From NCBI RefSeq assembly GCF_021155775.2, contig NC_060237.1:8767832-8831831 (forward strand): 64,000 nt of DNA, in the 5' to 3' direction. Source of the stretch: Neodiprion pinetum (lineage: Eukaryota; Arthropoda; Insecta; Hymenoptera; Diprionidae). Shown one piece after another: positions 24,801 through 37,515 of this stretch. Made by a program: the position numbers and the translations under genes. The notes below the pieces were generated by a model, which saw only the letters and a list, made by a program, of their open reading frames with translations, was not told the DNA's origin and did not search any database. Positions within the stretch are counted from its first letter, which is position 1, and every line of letters begins with the position of its first letter.

Positions 24801-27800
24801 GCGTATAGATTTATTGCGTGCCTCTGTCTGTAGTCACATAATACACACAATGGGCGTAGAAACACCGACGTGGATTGTGGAAATTCACGCAAGATATTGT
24901 TTTTACAATTCAATAACAAACCTTCCTACTTCCAGTACGATATATCGTACTGGAGCAATTAATGTGATTAATAAAAGAGCCCAGACGTTGTTTCCGCCCG
25001 ATGTTTTGTTTTTTTTTTTTCTCGCTTTATTTGTTTTTCTTTTTTAACAAACAATTCCGCACGCGTGCAATCGATCAAGATACTCGCCTCTGTACGCGTG
25101 CGCGTAACGTGAAACCTGTTAGAATAATTCCGGTATAACTTTTATTGTGAAGAGAATGAATCATTTGTTGACAAAAAAAAAAAAAAAAAAAATCGCCTAC
25201 ACGCTGTGCGAAATATCGCAAAATTCAACTTGCTCTGCATACATATTATATACATACGTCAACTTTTCCACTTGTCAGATCACCTTATTTTTCTCTACCG
25301 GCTTAAGATATTAAGGCATGACACTGAGCTCAAAATCCACCAAGAGTGTTTCGTAATATCCTGCCTTATACATCAAACATCGCCACGTGCGCCGATATAT
25401 TGGATTATTTATTTAACACGATCGCACAGAGTGCAAAGTTCAGAACGGCTGGGCTGTGAGAATATTTTTTTTATTTTCCACATCGAAGCGTAAGCTGAAA
25501 AATCTTCGGTTTTTCGCTCTCGGCGTGTTAAAAATCAGTCAGAAATAATTGAGCCGTCTTTCCATCTTTATTTAGCTAAGAGCAGCCACTACGAAGAGAA
25601 AGAGAAACTCATTCTCGTTTTTGTAAGAAATTTTTCAGTTCCACAAAACAAGATATCTAAGCCAGGTTACGCAGATTCAACACCCGATTTTATTTTTTTA
25701 ATTTTTTTCTCGTTCTCACAGTTCTTTGTTTTGTGTTCTGTTTGCACGCACGGCGTGACGTGTTTCTTCGGTAGTGCGCATATGCCTGACTGCAGAATGA
25801 AGAATTCTTAGATAAATAATAGTTTGAAAAGAAGAGAAAAAAGGTAGTTGAGAAGGTTACAAGTATTGTGTGGCAATGTTAATTGCTCTGCGAATGACTT
25901 GGCACACCTGCAAAATGACATTGTCAAGGGACTAATGACGTAACAGCTTTCGACTGATATAATGGGATTGTGCGATTAATCTGCAGGAGAACTACAGAAA
26001 TCATATTGCCAGGAAAAAAGTTACATCTGCGCAAATCCACGTAGTTGATCTCTGATTTCCTGGTATACCGATGCGGGATCCAGGTGAAGTCCAGCGGCAT
26101 CGGATCACGTCACCCGGGGCCAAAAAAAACCCGAGTACTATTACCACCGTTCGCCAATTTAACACTTCTCGGCTTGCACATTGTGTGTTTTAAATTGTTT
26201 ATAACTCGCGAATACTGCCGATAGGATTGTAGTTTTTTTCATACGGAAAGGTTTACGCTGAAAGCAAAGTTTGATTCGACGTATAGAAACAGATCTTATT
26301 ATTATCGTATCTTAAGGTCTAGATTAGATTTATCAATTATCCTAAATGACGACTAACTAAAGACCGTTGTAAAATTTTGTCAATCGTTTACCGTCGTTCG
26401 AATCGTCTTCACTGTAATCAAAAGCCTAAAATCAAATTTATACCGTGATTAATTGCGACTTTCTCAGCGGTAAACACGAGATATTGATATAAGGTATAAA
26501 TTGCGTCTCAATTAAGTTGTGAACGGCACGTTTAAGGATGAATTAATGGCCGGTGGGACGCATTCATCCTTAATGTGAAAAGAAGCCTTTTCTATCGCGT
26601 ACGTGTTGGGCATATAAAACTGACAACAGCTAATTCTGAAATTAATTCAACGGTTCCTGAGATTCATTGAGGTATGAATATCGCTTCGTGTATCAACTCC
26701 GTTACACGTGAGTTGACTACGTGACTCGAAGACGGTCCGCGCGAGAATTTGCCTGCTTTCCAAAGCTTGCGACAATCGATGAAATTCCTTTCGTTTGACC
26801 CTAGTCACTTGCACCTATGGAAACTTCCAAATTACCTGCACGGGTTCACTCGAACCCAAGCCAACTTTGGAACGTTATTACTGTACGCAATATTACGTTG
26901 TGCAGTTACGACTCGAACAAAGTTCTGAGACAAAACTTGACAATTCAGATATAGACTCCAGTCTTAGTTTTAGGAAAAAACTATGGAGGATGTGCGAGAA
27001 ATTCTTGAAGCAAAAAAAGTAAAACGATACGCAAAACATACACGGGCTCTCTGAAATTCAAAAGTTTTTTCAATCAGTCTTCATTTTAATTGCACAAACA
27101 ACCCTGATCCGAGCACGCTGACTTTAAAATTGTACGTGAAAGTCGGTTTTGGAGTGAAGTGAACCCCGTGTCAGTGACTAGAGTTGAGATCGAAGATTTT
27201 TTCATTTGCGAACTCTCGGATATCCTCATTGCAAACACACGCGACGCAATACGCAACTTTATTTCCGGAAACGTGTCCGCATTTTAAATTCGGAAAAGCA
27301 CGAAAATCGTGCCTACGCGGTCACGGCGGAAAATAAACCAAGATTATTATGCTGATGCGTATATGCCAAGAGTCGCGTGTCCTTCAACGCCTATACTTAC
27401 CTATACCTACGTTAACTCGACAATTCTTTGACGCTTTGCTCCAGCATCTAGCCTCTGGTTTCTAAAAAGTAATTAGGAGGGACGCGAAATTGAATACGAG
27501 CCAAGCACACCCCAATTTCCATGAATAGCATCCGATCGCACCTCTTAAATCGCGGCCGTTACGTGCTGGCTTTCAAATAAATTGGTCGAGGGTCAACATG
27601 TAGAGGTGTGCTGATGGCGGATTTTCCGAACATCCGAAATTCCAATCCACAGAAGCATACATTTAGAACTGGGAATCACCGGAAAAAGTATATAATACGG
27701 AAAACTTGTCGATTTTGTATTTTGGTTGTACGATACATTTATTTCAACCTCTCAATACTCATTGTTAGCAAATCAACTAGTTGGCTTTTCTCGTTTTAGA

Positions 27801-27960
27801 AAAATCAATATTGCGACGCTTCCGTAGCGTATCGACTCAACTTTTATCTCGACATCCGATCTCCGCTTCTAATCCTTCCGAGCCTAGCAAGTGACCGAGT
27901 AGATTCTGAGGGTATTTCGTACGCCTTGATTCTACAACTGTATTGTTTATCCTTGAATAA
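12812..27960. other. Long intergenic region without a supported gene
   Basis: Open frames here are short, overlap on both strands and lack splice or family support, so I call none. Visible structure is limited to A/T runs (for example 25174-25192), a TGACGTCA site near 15830, a short ACAGTAT-type tandem repeat near 20860, and the palindrome listed separately. It may hold distal enhancers or noncoding transcripts, but nothing in the sequence shows one. Confidence 0.4.
24931..24954. repeat. Perfect 24-base palindrome
   Basis: TCCAGTACGATA is followed immediately by its exact reverse complement, with no spacer. It could be a binding site for a dimeric factor or a cruciform-forming sequence; no surrounding gene explains it. 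Confidence 0.9.
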
Positions 27961-28328
27961 CGAGAGAGTATAAAAGCTTTGCAATATTGTCCTCCTTGAG
28001 GTCAGTCGAAAAGCGTAGAAACAAAATCGTCGAACAATCGGTAACGATGATGAAAAATCAATTTCCCCTTCGATCGGACGAAATTTGTTTTTCCAACGAA
28101 TCGACGCACTATAATCCGTGGATTATTCCCGTGACGAATAACTGAAAAATAGGCCCGCGGATACGTAGTACGCTTGTGTGCACGTACCGCGTACGCACAT
28201 CCACAAATCGGACTCTACGTAACAGGGTCGTCGACGATTCGCTGTACGGTGGCGCTTGGCCTCCTCCGTGGCAGACACATCGACTCCGGGATTTCCCCCA
28301 CCGTCGAAAGACGCGAGCTCGGCCGGAG

Positions 28329-28363
28329 TATAAATCCGGCGGGTGAAAGTTTTCGAACCAGTA
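28329..28363 (+). promoter_or_regulatory. TATA box and initiator of the PH-like gene
   Basis: TATAAAT (28329-28335) is followed at the standard distance by CCAGTA (28358-28363), close to the arthropod TCAGT initiator, putting +1 near 28360 and giving a 5' UTR of about 230 bases. A second TATAAAA (27969-27975) with TCAGTC at 28002-28007 could be an upstream promoter, though its spacing is a little long. GA-rich GAGAGAAAGAGAAAGAGAG words follow within the 5' UTR. Confidence 0.5.
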
Positions 28364-28592
28364 CGGTTGCGAGCAGCGAGCAAAGCGCGAAGCAACAAGT
28401 ATCTAACCGAGCTTTCGGAGAGAAAGAGAAAGAGAGCACAAACTCGAGTGAGAAATATCTGACCCGCATTACTCGCACGTCTCCGCGATTCTTTCGAAGA
28501 AAAATAACAAGCCAACGACGTAAGATACTCGACGAGAAGAGAATCGAAGAAGTTCTGTGTTGTTGTGTCCGAGTGTGATTTTGAAAATAACA

Positions 28593-29027
28593 ATGCCGGC
28601 CGACGTAGCGATGCACACCAACTTCCTGCAGTTCACCAGCAAGACCAGCCTGGCCGATTCGAACGTCGACTCGTGCTGGAACACGGAGAACATGAGCGGG
28701 TACATGACCCTCGTAGGTCCGAACGGACACCGGCAGGGCGTCCAAGTCAAGGTGTACCGAACCAGCGTCGAACACTTCGCGGTGATCTATCCCCAGAAGA
28801 AGGTCTGCCGTCCGTTGGGTGTCCTGAACCTCCGTAACACGACGATCGAGCGTTTCGGCGACGAGGGATTTCTCGTTCGGCAAAAGGGTTTCGACTCCCC
28901 GGTAGCCCTGACCTTCCTCGTCGAGTGTAAGAAGGAGCTGGACTACTGGATCCTCGCCTTCACCGCCCGCAACAGTCCGCTGATGCACCAGAGCAGTTTG
29001 CCGATAGTCGAAGAGGAGGAGATATAA
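28593..29027 (+). CDS. Small intronless PH-domain-like protein, 144 residues
   Basis: The start is the ATG at 28593, in a favourable AACAATG context; the frame above it is open but poor in coding character. The single exon has strongly G/C-ending codons, unlike the surrounding AT-rich DNA. Residues about 34-127 read as a pleckstrin-homology fold: strand SGYMTLVGP, long strand pair QGVQVKVYRTSVEHFAVIYP, PLGVLNLRNTTIERFG, then VALTFLVECKKELDYWILAF, where the final amphipathic helix carries the Trp typical of PH domains. The C-terminus is acidic (VEEEEI). There is no signal peptide or membrane segment, so it is probably cytoplasmic and may dock on membranes or on a partner. PH-like folds vary, so lipid binding is not shown; the basic loop lysines of phosphoinositide binders are not obvious. 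The gene stands alone and its partner is unknown. Confidence 0.82.
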   Translation: MPADVAMHTNFLQFTSKTSLADSNVDSCWNTENMSGYMTLVGPNGHRQGVQVKVYRTSVEHFAVIYPQKKVCRPLGVLNLRNTTIERFGDEGFLVRQKGFDSPVALTFLVECKKELDYWILAFTARNSPLMHQSSLPIVEEEEI

Positions 29028-30441
29028 GTCGGAGTGGCTGGGTTCAGGGCCGAAAGCCACCTCGAACGATTCCCTTCGTCTGAAACAGTCGTGAATAGAC
29101 GAATATTTACAAGCCAATATTTTCCACATCGACGTCGACGTCGACGTCCTCGACTCTGCGCGGTGTTTTTTTACGATCGTCGCTAACAGCGTCTGCATCG
29201 GAATGTCCGAACGGCACGGATCGCCGATGATCGGAGTTGTCCTGCGCAAGGATTGATCTACCACGAGGGTGAACGGTCACGATCACGGGCGACGACGACG
29301 AGTAATAACGGAGAGAGAAGATTCGCGAGACGACATCCTCAGCCCGGATCATCCGCCAGAAGGCGAGATAAAACTCCAAGCGGGGCCATGTTTGGTTGGT
29401 GCGACTGCATCGATCTGCTCCAGCAGCGACTCTCTCTCCTCCTATCCAAGCGGCAGGGAGCAGAATTGTGCACCCGTCAGTCGGCAAGCCTGCATTTACG
29501 CATATCGTCGCTGTAGTATGTCGTGTGTGCGTGTGTATGTAATTTATAGATCATATTATGGATGAAAAGGAGACGGAGATCGTGTATTTTATTCTTCGTT
29601 CGAAAATGTAACAGACTATGTCCGCGCCGGCCGCTTTCTTTCCGCAACGGCAACGGCAACGCAATAACAATAATAGTAATGATGATAATAATGAAAAGCC
29701 GCACCGTTAGCTCTAGCTTAGCAACGCCCGACGGCGGAAAGAGCGTGCCGAAGATAAGAGGAGAGGTGGAGGATAAGGTAGAAACGGGGGAGGCAAAAAG
29801 TCACTTTGATGTTCTAGATTTTTGCGATACCCTCTACAGCTCTCCTCATTCGTACTATTTGTATCGTGTGAAACCATTGACGAACGTAGTAGTTTTCATT
29901 TTGTCTTGTGTTACATCGTAAGAAAGAAACATTGTTAATTAATTTTTATCATCAATGTAATTATCGCTAAGATTGTCTGTGATATCATTGCACGTCGACA
30001 TTTTCTTTTTTTTTTTGTTTTAATTTCTTTTTTCAATTAAATTCAATAATACAGTAGCGGACAAAGCAGTTGAGATGACAAATATTCAACATTTTATAAT
30101 TCGTTAAAAATTAATTTGTACCGCGCGTCAGAACATTTACCGACCATTGTACTTTTAATAAGAACATTCATTAATCTGTTCATTATTCTCGTGCATTTTT
30201 ATCCTTATACCTCGTATTCATTTTCAAATTTATACTTACGATTTCAGTCGACTTTATACAGTGTAAATAGTAAATGTTTGGAATTACATCATAGGTTTTT
30301 GATAAACGGATGATGGCCGTAGTTTTTAAGAAAATAGTATAAGGATCAATTATACGTATAGTAAATCGATTTGTATAGGTCTCCATGTTCATCCCGTGTT
30401 ATTATCATACAATATAACAATGCCAAGTAATGAAAAATAAA
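29028..30441 (+). other. Probable 3' UTR of the PH-like gene, with poly(A) signal
   Basis: No coding region is supported after the stop. Canonical AATAAA hexamers occur at 30436-30441 and again at 30802-30807; the first would give a 3' UTR of about 1.4 kb. A GAA-rich tract lies at about 30560-30590. Which site is used cannot be told from sequence. Confidence 0.35.
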
Positions 30442-30809
30442 TACCAAATGAAAAGAATATTTCAATCTTTCAATTTCGTTGCATAATGTGTAGAATAACC
30501 TTCCCCTAACCGAAGTTTCCTCTATCCTGTACATTTAATATACTCCTAACATTACTCTTGGAAGAGAAGAAGAAGAAGAAGAAAAAAAAGAGAGAGATTT
30601 AATTTAAAGCGATACCGCAGTGCAGATTTTCATAACGAAAACACAACGTGACCGAAGTAAAAGCATCGAAAAGCGTAACTTCTGTTCGCCAGCTGTGTGG
30701 CAAACAGTTATCAGTCATCATATATATATATGTATATGTATATCATATACCACTTGAGAAACGACATGTTGTGTGCCCTCATTCGCTGTGTAGACGCAAG
30801 AAATAAAAA

Positions 30810-33800
30810 CAAAACCGAGTACGCGGATGGATAACTAAGAATACTTGTAATCCCTCCGAGAAACATTTAATTTCCGTAATTGCAAGTTTATACATCGTGC
30901 ACATCAGAGTTGGATTTTAATTTCGTTTTCAACGTTTCGCTACTACCGTTATCCCAGACATCGACTTTCACACAATCGGCTCTCCCGTCTCCCGTTACTG
31001 TGTTCAAAGCATCCTCGACCGAGAAATAACAACGATAGGTAGACACTCTGATCGAAGTCGTAAGCGTGCAGTTATAATTTGACTAAATTTCTTCACTGAA
31101 AAAAATTCAACAATTGATTATACAAAATCTCGTCGATAAACGGCCACAAAGATGGTCGTTAAAGCTGCGATTGTCCACCTCTGGAAGAGGCTCGAACGGC
31201 CTTGAACGACCCTACCTTAGAATTCCCGTGTCTGAGAGGCATGAGAGGCCCGTTGCTGGGTATGCACACCTACGTGAGAATCACGTTGTGCCCAACGTCT
31301 TGCGGACAGGCCTCCAGCCTACTCGGTTTCCCTGATTTAATCTTATTATTAGAGCCCGCGGTTAGTCTTTTATTAACGACTATCCCGCAGAACGGACCAT
31401 GTACTCACGGTTATCGTAACGAAGTCAAGCCGAGAATTGGATAAAAATAAAACCTATCCCCGCTGCACTTGAGTTGCAGCAACGTAAATTATATTCATTT
31501 CCACAACGTTGGATGCGATAGCGACTAATTGTAAGAATCCAAGCGTTTTCCAAATTCAGGTTAACAAACGTTCCCAACTCCTGCCTAGGCGAGAAGAACT
31601 ATAATCTATGGAGGACGGATTTACTCAGCATCTTCGAGCGATGAACTCGCCGAGAATTTGAACGCTCTTTTCTTCCCATTGGAACAGCCAAGTATTTCTT
31701 GATCAATTTCTTTCCGCTTCTGAGAGGGGATCCGTACCAACTGTAGCGGAATTCTTGCCATCGTCAAGAACCGCTAAAAAATAAGATGAATCAGACACGT
31801 GTTGTTTTTAATCCTACACGATACCATGGGCGCTCGAACATGTAGCGAAGTGCGTAGAAGATTGTTCACCCCGATAACATCTTTTCCCAGTTACATTTTA
31901 TAAATAAGTGGAAGAATCACTGGTCAAAGACATCACGGTTTTGTAAATTATATCTCATATCCATCCGACTCTGCGGTATATTTACATGCAGACTTGTCTG
32001 CCTCAGCGTCGCGGGAATCCAAAGTAGAAAAAGGTGAAAACGAATCATTATTTTCCCAAATTGTGACGCGGAAATAATTATTTGACATCAGCCGAATGTT
32101 TTGGATTCAATTCAGCTCTAAAGTAGGCTAAAGTTAAGAAAATATATATTTGTCAAATAACATTCGTTGATAACTAATTCGCAGACCGACGCGACATCCT
32201 CATTAAAAGATGATTCCCAGAATTCATATATAATAAATAATCACGATTTATCGAGCAGTGTTTTCACACTTAAAAATAGTTTACCAACTACGTTTATTAT
32301 CGTTTCCAAGTTCCGTAGCGCAATTTATTTCTCTGCATTTCTCAGTTCGATTACTAGATTTTTCCACTTTATCCAACCCCACGAATTAATTTAATGAAAT
32401 CAGTGTTTCCGCGGAATGGATTTTACCCCGCAGTGATGTAATCGATGAATAAGAGTCGCGAATGAGATGGAAATTGGAACGCATACACACACACACACTC
32501 GCCAACAGAGTTAAATGGAAAATGGATAACGCATCGCGTTTCGAATTGATTGATTCGATTAAATCTAAGGAGTCACGTTTCCGAACCGGGGTAAAAACTA
32601 TTTTCATTCCATCACCTATACACGTAGGAAAAACCATTTGTCGTCACATTTAACGTGACGCCGCGGTTAATCGAGTACAGATATCGATTTAAATTCTTCG
32701 ATTGCGAGAGAACGAATCGGCCCCCTTCCAATTACCCACCAATTAACGTCGTTTACTTTCTCGCCACATACTCACACGTCAATACGATGCGTAATCTTTT
32801 ACTTTTCTTTAATTTTTCCCTCGTCTTTGTGTCTTGTACAAAATGAGGTAAAACATTAAATTTCATAAAATACTTGGAACATTCGTTCGAATACTGTTAT
32901 AAGTACGAAACAAAATACTCCAAGTGCATCATTGTTTCTGTTAATTTCCTCTTTCCCCGTATCACAGACACAAGATCGCCGAAAGAAAATGTTCGTTCCT
33001 TCGGGTCGAATTTTTGTTTGTCTCCAAGAATCGGAGCCCCTGCTCCGATTTACCGCAGCCACACCGTGGATGAATTTTCAACGGTTTTTTCCCTCCGTCA
33101 GCTGTACCGTGGGACCCAAGACGTGCACGCAGCCCTTGTACGAACGACGAAGAGAACAATTGTATACCAAGTTGTACACACAAGCCTTCGTCTGGATCTC
33201 GCTACCTACCCTTCGAAGTCTGAGGGTTGGTGACCTTTGTATCTCACACACGAATAAACGGTGCCCTTCTATATATATATATATATAGAAGAATGAAAAA
33301 GGTTTAGTCGAAATCCGGTCAGGTATATAAATTTGTTTAATTGTTAGACAGGGAAGCCGAGTAATGACAAAACGGGAAAGTTAGCTGGTGAATAATATCG
33401 AACACCGACCGTTTTCACTTGAAACATTTGATATGGCGGTCTGTATAAACGTTGATAAGATTGTCCGGTCACGGCTGGTGTAAATCACATTATCGAACTT
33501 GTTTATCACGTACGCGTACCAATCGTTCGGTTTCGATTCATTTAACTTATTTTCTCCATTCAAGCTGGTAATTCCGCAACGTCTTCGAGTGGGAAACGAA
33601 TTTATTTGCATTTATTGCACCAATGAAATAAAATTGATCGATAATCGATCAATTTCAGTTACTTTCCAGACTGTTAAGCGGGCTCCATATTACATTTTGG
33701 AAAGTTAAAATTGACGTGATTCTTGCACACGAAATTAATTTTGAAAAAAAAAAAAAATAAATAAAAATTGTGAGAAAGTTGAAGCACCCAACTTTATGTA

Positions 33801-35990
33801 CCCACACTATACAAAGTTTGAAGATAATAATAGAACAAATAAGACAGAACAATGAATTAGAAGTTTGACTTTCTTCAGATGAATATCTGATTCGTTTAAA
33901 ATCAAACAACGTTACATAATTAAACATTTCAGGTTACTCTCAAAAACTAGCACATACACGCATATAAATACGTGTATAAACTCCGTATTACAAGAATTCT
34001 AAACAGCATAAAGCAATTGTCAAGAGCGTTGAACCTTTCGAAAATAGATTTTGTTTCACGTTTGTAGAAAAAATTTTTTAAATAAAGTCCAATTAGCCAA
34101 GAATCAGGAGTTTAAATCTCCTATATCAATTAAATTATGAATACAGTTATTATTGCAGTTAAAAACCAAGTCGAAAATCATTAGTGCATAAAAAGTATCC
34201 TGCGTTTATTACCCGATCGTTCGTTGCATTTGCTTACGTAACAGCGGCGACTCGGCTCGAACTCAAGCAGTCGGACGCACGATAACTTTTGAGCTGAAAA
34301 ATTAATACGATAGTATAAAAAATGCATAAACCGGTTGAATGCGGCGCATTAGCAATAATTATTTTACGTCGCGGTCGGGCTCGCAGGCAGTCCGTGTTCA
34401 CGTTTATTCCGCGTTCGCTCAGGATACGAACGCAGGTCGCTCAACCGCGGTGAGTCAGCGATGAGCAGTCAACGAACACGGTACGAGACATCGTACGCAT
34501 TCTTTTCTTTCCGAACAATCGTGTGTTCGTGCTGCCGACTCTTGTACCAACATCGACTACGAGGTACATACGTACGTACGTCCGGCCGAATTGCCGACAT
34601 CGGAATTTTCACGAAACCAAAAAAGCCGGCCGCCAATGTTTGAAAATTTGAAAAATTTGAAAATTGCATTTAAAAAATCGCTACTACCGTGTTTGAATTT
34701 GGATTGACAATTTTTGCACATACGATATTCTTCTTCAGAGTTAAGTCGGTACGCAAATGAGAGATGACTTTTGGCATGCTAATGCACACTGTCCAAACTG
34801 CAGTATTTATTAGAGAGACTCGAGGTATACGTTGAATCGTATATTTCTGCCGGGTCAATTGATTCGATGGTCGATGCTCGAATTGAAATAACGGTGCTTC
34901 TATTCGTGTGAAAGGTTGTTGGTTAGAAGTGGAGAACATCAGCCGAATATGGTGAGGTTTTTTCTCCGTGCAGCGACCGACGAATATAGATCATTATATA
35001 GCTAATTATTGCCAAATAAAGAAGTTTCTTTGATAGAATTTCAGTTCCAGTTCATTCTAGGTCGTGAACTCAGTTTTCAACTTCGTATTCTCATTGTGAC
35101 TACACGATACGAAACGGTCTTTACCGTCTATGAGGTAAATGCGAAAATTTCAATAAACAGATTCCAAAAAATCGCAACAAGATGAAAGAGTGTAAACATT
35201 GAAGGGTATAGCTAGTGGTACGAAAACTTTTCGACTCATTTAATTAGCCCAAGTTTCATTAGTCAGAAACATTGATATAAACTACGAGATGTTGTGACGA
35301 ACGCAAGTTGCTCCCTTCAACCTGAAGAAGTAGTAATGAAATGGATATTCGATATCAGCTATATCGTTTTCCTTTATAATGGCAGCGTTTGCTTGTTCCT
35401 CTGGAGAGATACCGGCAATAAACACAGCAAGATAGGAAAAAGCCGAACCCAAATTCTTCGAGTTACACGTCTGAGCTTCATGAATATGCATTATGGGTTC
35501 GGCATGATGAAGTAATGCACATTCCTTTTCCAACTGATCGTAAACTAATGGTCCGAACGCAGCAGTTTTCGTTGAGGAAATCATTGATTTCGAAACATCA
35601 CAAGTCACTTTTATCAGCGAGTACCGAATATTATCAATGACTGTTAGACACCTGTGCTGATTTGTTTATAAATTTGATAGAGTATGAGAAGAATTTCAAT
35701 GGTGAAAATGTATCGGCCTAGCCGTCGAACTCAAATCTTACTATCTGAAAATCGTTGGAACCAGTTTTAAGTATATCGTCGTTGGTATATATTACTTATA
35801 CAGAATTTGAAAAATATTATTCAGTGTGTAGAAAACCGAGGCAGGTATACCACCTACACGAATGACCATTAACTGAGCTTTGAATTCACGTCTCGTGGAC
35901 ATAAAGCGCCAATATTAATTACACGTCGGACTTTATTGTACTGTCGCATTGTGTAAAAGAAGTAAAAACTTTTCGCATCCATGCACGCTG
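30810..35990. other. Intergenic region without a supported gene
   Basis: A GC-richer patch (31110-31440) stands out and is described as a finding. A 24-base palindrome of TA repeats bounded by TTCT/AGAA lies at 33267-33290. Open frames around 32.9-33.3 kb and 35.3-35.6 kb occur on both strands and are of a length expected by chance in this composition. Confidence 0.35.
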
Positions 35991-36581
35991 GGGTGGTTTT
36001 TTTTCTTCTTTCATTACGTTCCCTGCAAAAAGTTAGCTTTTTACCTCAAACGAAGAAACGCGTGAAACCGGAAGTCGGTAGTAAAATTCTAAAAGGTACC
36101 TCTTTCGGTTTGAATATTTTTAAAGACTCTAACCGAAATATCGCGAAAACTATAAAAAAAAAAAACTGTACGAAATATTAGGAAGCTGTTCTTGGTTTCA
36201 ATTTGTAGATAACCAAATGTTCTTTAAAAAATGTCGTGACTACTGCGTGACATTATTTGTATGAGCTTGGAACATGGTGAGGTATAAATTTACAAGGTAA
36301 TAAGCATCTTCGTTCATTTGTTCAATGCACTCAACTTTGAACGTTCGTATTAAATACAAGATGAACATTTAGGTGCATGGTAGTCTGGACCTTTTCTTTT
36401 ATGGAAAATTTGATTATCTACAAAATGAAACCAAAAACAGCTTTCCAACTTGTACAGTTTTCGAGACCTTTTAGAATTTTGCTACCGACTTCCGGTTTCA
36501 CGAGACTTCGTTTGAGACTAAAAACTAACTTTTCAAACGGTACGTAAGAAGAACAAAAATAGTAAAAAAAAAGAACCACCC
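35991..36581. mobile_element. 591-bp foldback element with long imperfect inverted arms
   Basis: The left arm (35991-36220) and right arm (36406-36581) are inverted copies sharing GGGTGGTT at the outer ends, GTGAAACCGGAAGTCGGTAG and AAAATTCTAAAAGGT in the middle, and TTTGTAGATAA at the inner ends. The left arm carries about 50 extra bases. TA follows the right end (36582-36583) and TG precedes the left, fitting a decayed TA target duplication. Protein-like frames in the arms are mirror copies of each other and not genes. Confidence 0.75.
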
Positions 36582-37268
36582 TATCTTTCACCGTACTTAG
36601 TCTTGGCATAAAATAACAATACAGACTATAATAATTTGGCTTACAGAAAGAATCAACGGGTCACTGTAATGATTTCAAATTACCTCAGAGTGGCTGAAAA
36701 TTAACAAATCGATGCTCTTCGTATACTAAGAAACGCGTGAAAGTGAAACGATGAAGGTAAATTAAACTCGGGTCCAAAAACATGAGACACCTCACCGTGC
36801 TTAAACATGTCATAAAAAATTTAAATAATTTTACCATACACCGGATATTTTTATCGTTTCTAATTTTCGTCCACCAGTTCCACGATCATTCTTGTATATT
36901 TCAATGACTTGCCCTGGACTGGTCAAAATTATTTCATTTTACTATATTTGCTGTTTCTCCTGATCGAATCATACATGAAAAACTATGCTTGAGCTGCCGA
37001 ATTCTCTGTTATCGCTGACCTTATTGTTTATCAAAAAGAAGTGACTCAGCGAAAATACAATGGAGGAAAAAATACCGTGGAGAATGTTAATATGTGAGTT
37101 CTGAAAAATTGCCCGACCGTGACTTCCGGTAGACTACGTCGAGTGGGAATTACCACTAGCGATAAGCTCGCCGAGGGTTCAAGCCTGAAACCCGGAAACT
37201 AGTGGCGTGGGCTTGAAGATGTTAAAATAATCTTGGTTGCGGAAAAAGGCAGGTAAATTGTTTGCGCG

Positions 37269-37288
37269 GTGTGTGTGTGTGTGTGTGT
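37269..37288. repeat. (GT)10 microsatellite
   Basis: This is an uninterrupted GT dinucleotide run with no gene nearby. Confidence 0.95.
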
Positions 37289-37404
37289 AGATAGATGAAT
37301 TCGGCATCGGACCAATTTTCAATGCCTGTTTGTTCCAAACTTTAATACGATGCACGCTTGTGGAAGAGGAAGGTTAAGCGATCGGTTTAAATAACTTTCA
37401 AAAC

Positions 37405-37515
37405 ATCATGCCCTTCGATAATGAAAACGTACAGATTACATCGTCGTAATATCTAATGCCTTCGGGTATATCACGCCCTTCGATAATGAAAACCTGTAAA
37501 TTACATCGTTGTGAT
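37405..37515. repeat. Two-copy tandem duplication, period about 64
   Basis: CCCTTCGATAATGAAAAC followed by an ATTACATCGT-TATCT block occurs at about 37411 and again at about 37475, with a few substitutions. ATGCCTTCGGG between them may be a remnant of a third unit. Confidence 0.75.

Noticed and set aside
28174..28578. A 134-codon plus-strand frame just upstream of the PH-like start
   Set aside because: It overlaps the predicted promoter and 5' UTR, is Arg/Ser-rich without a domain and is in a different frame from the gene.
28215..29264. A 349-codon open frame on the minus strand across the PH-like gene
   Set aside because: It mirrors a GC-rich coding exon whose strong codon bias removes antisense stops; its own protein has no recognisable domain and low-complexity Arg/Ser/Val runs.
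32874..33288. Two overlapping plus-strand frames of about 118 codons
   Set aside because: Overlapping frames on the same strand with a third on the other strand indicate chance absence of stops in a GC-richer stretch.
35282..35659. A roughly 125-codon minus-strand frame with protein-like stretches
   Set aside because: At this base composition one or two frames of this length are expected by chance in 64 kb; no splice partner or family is seen.
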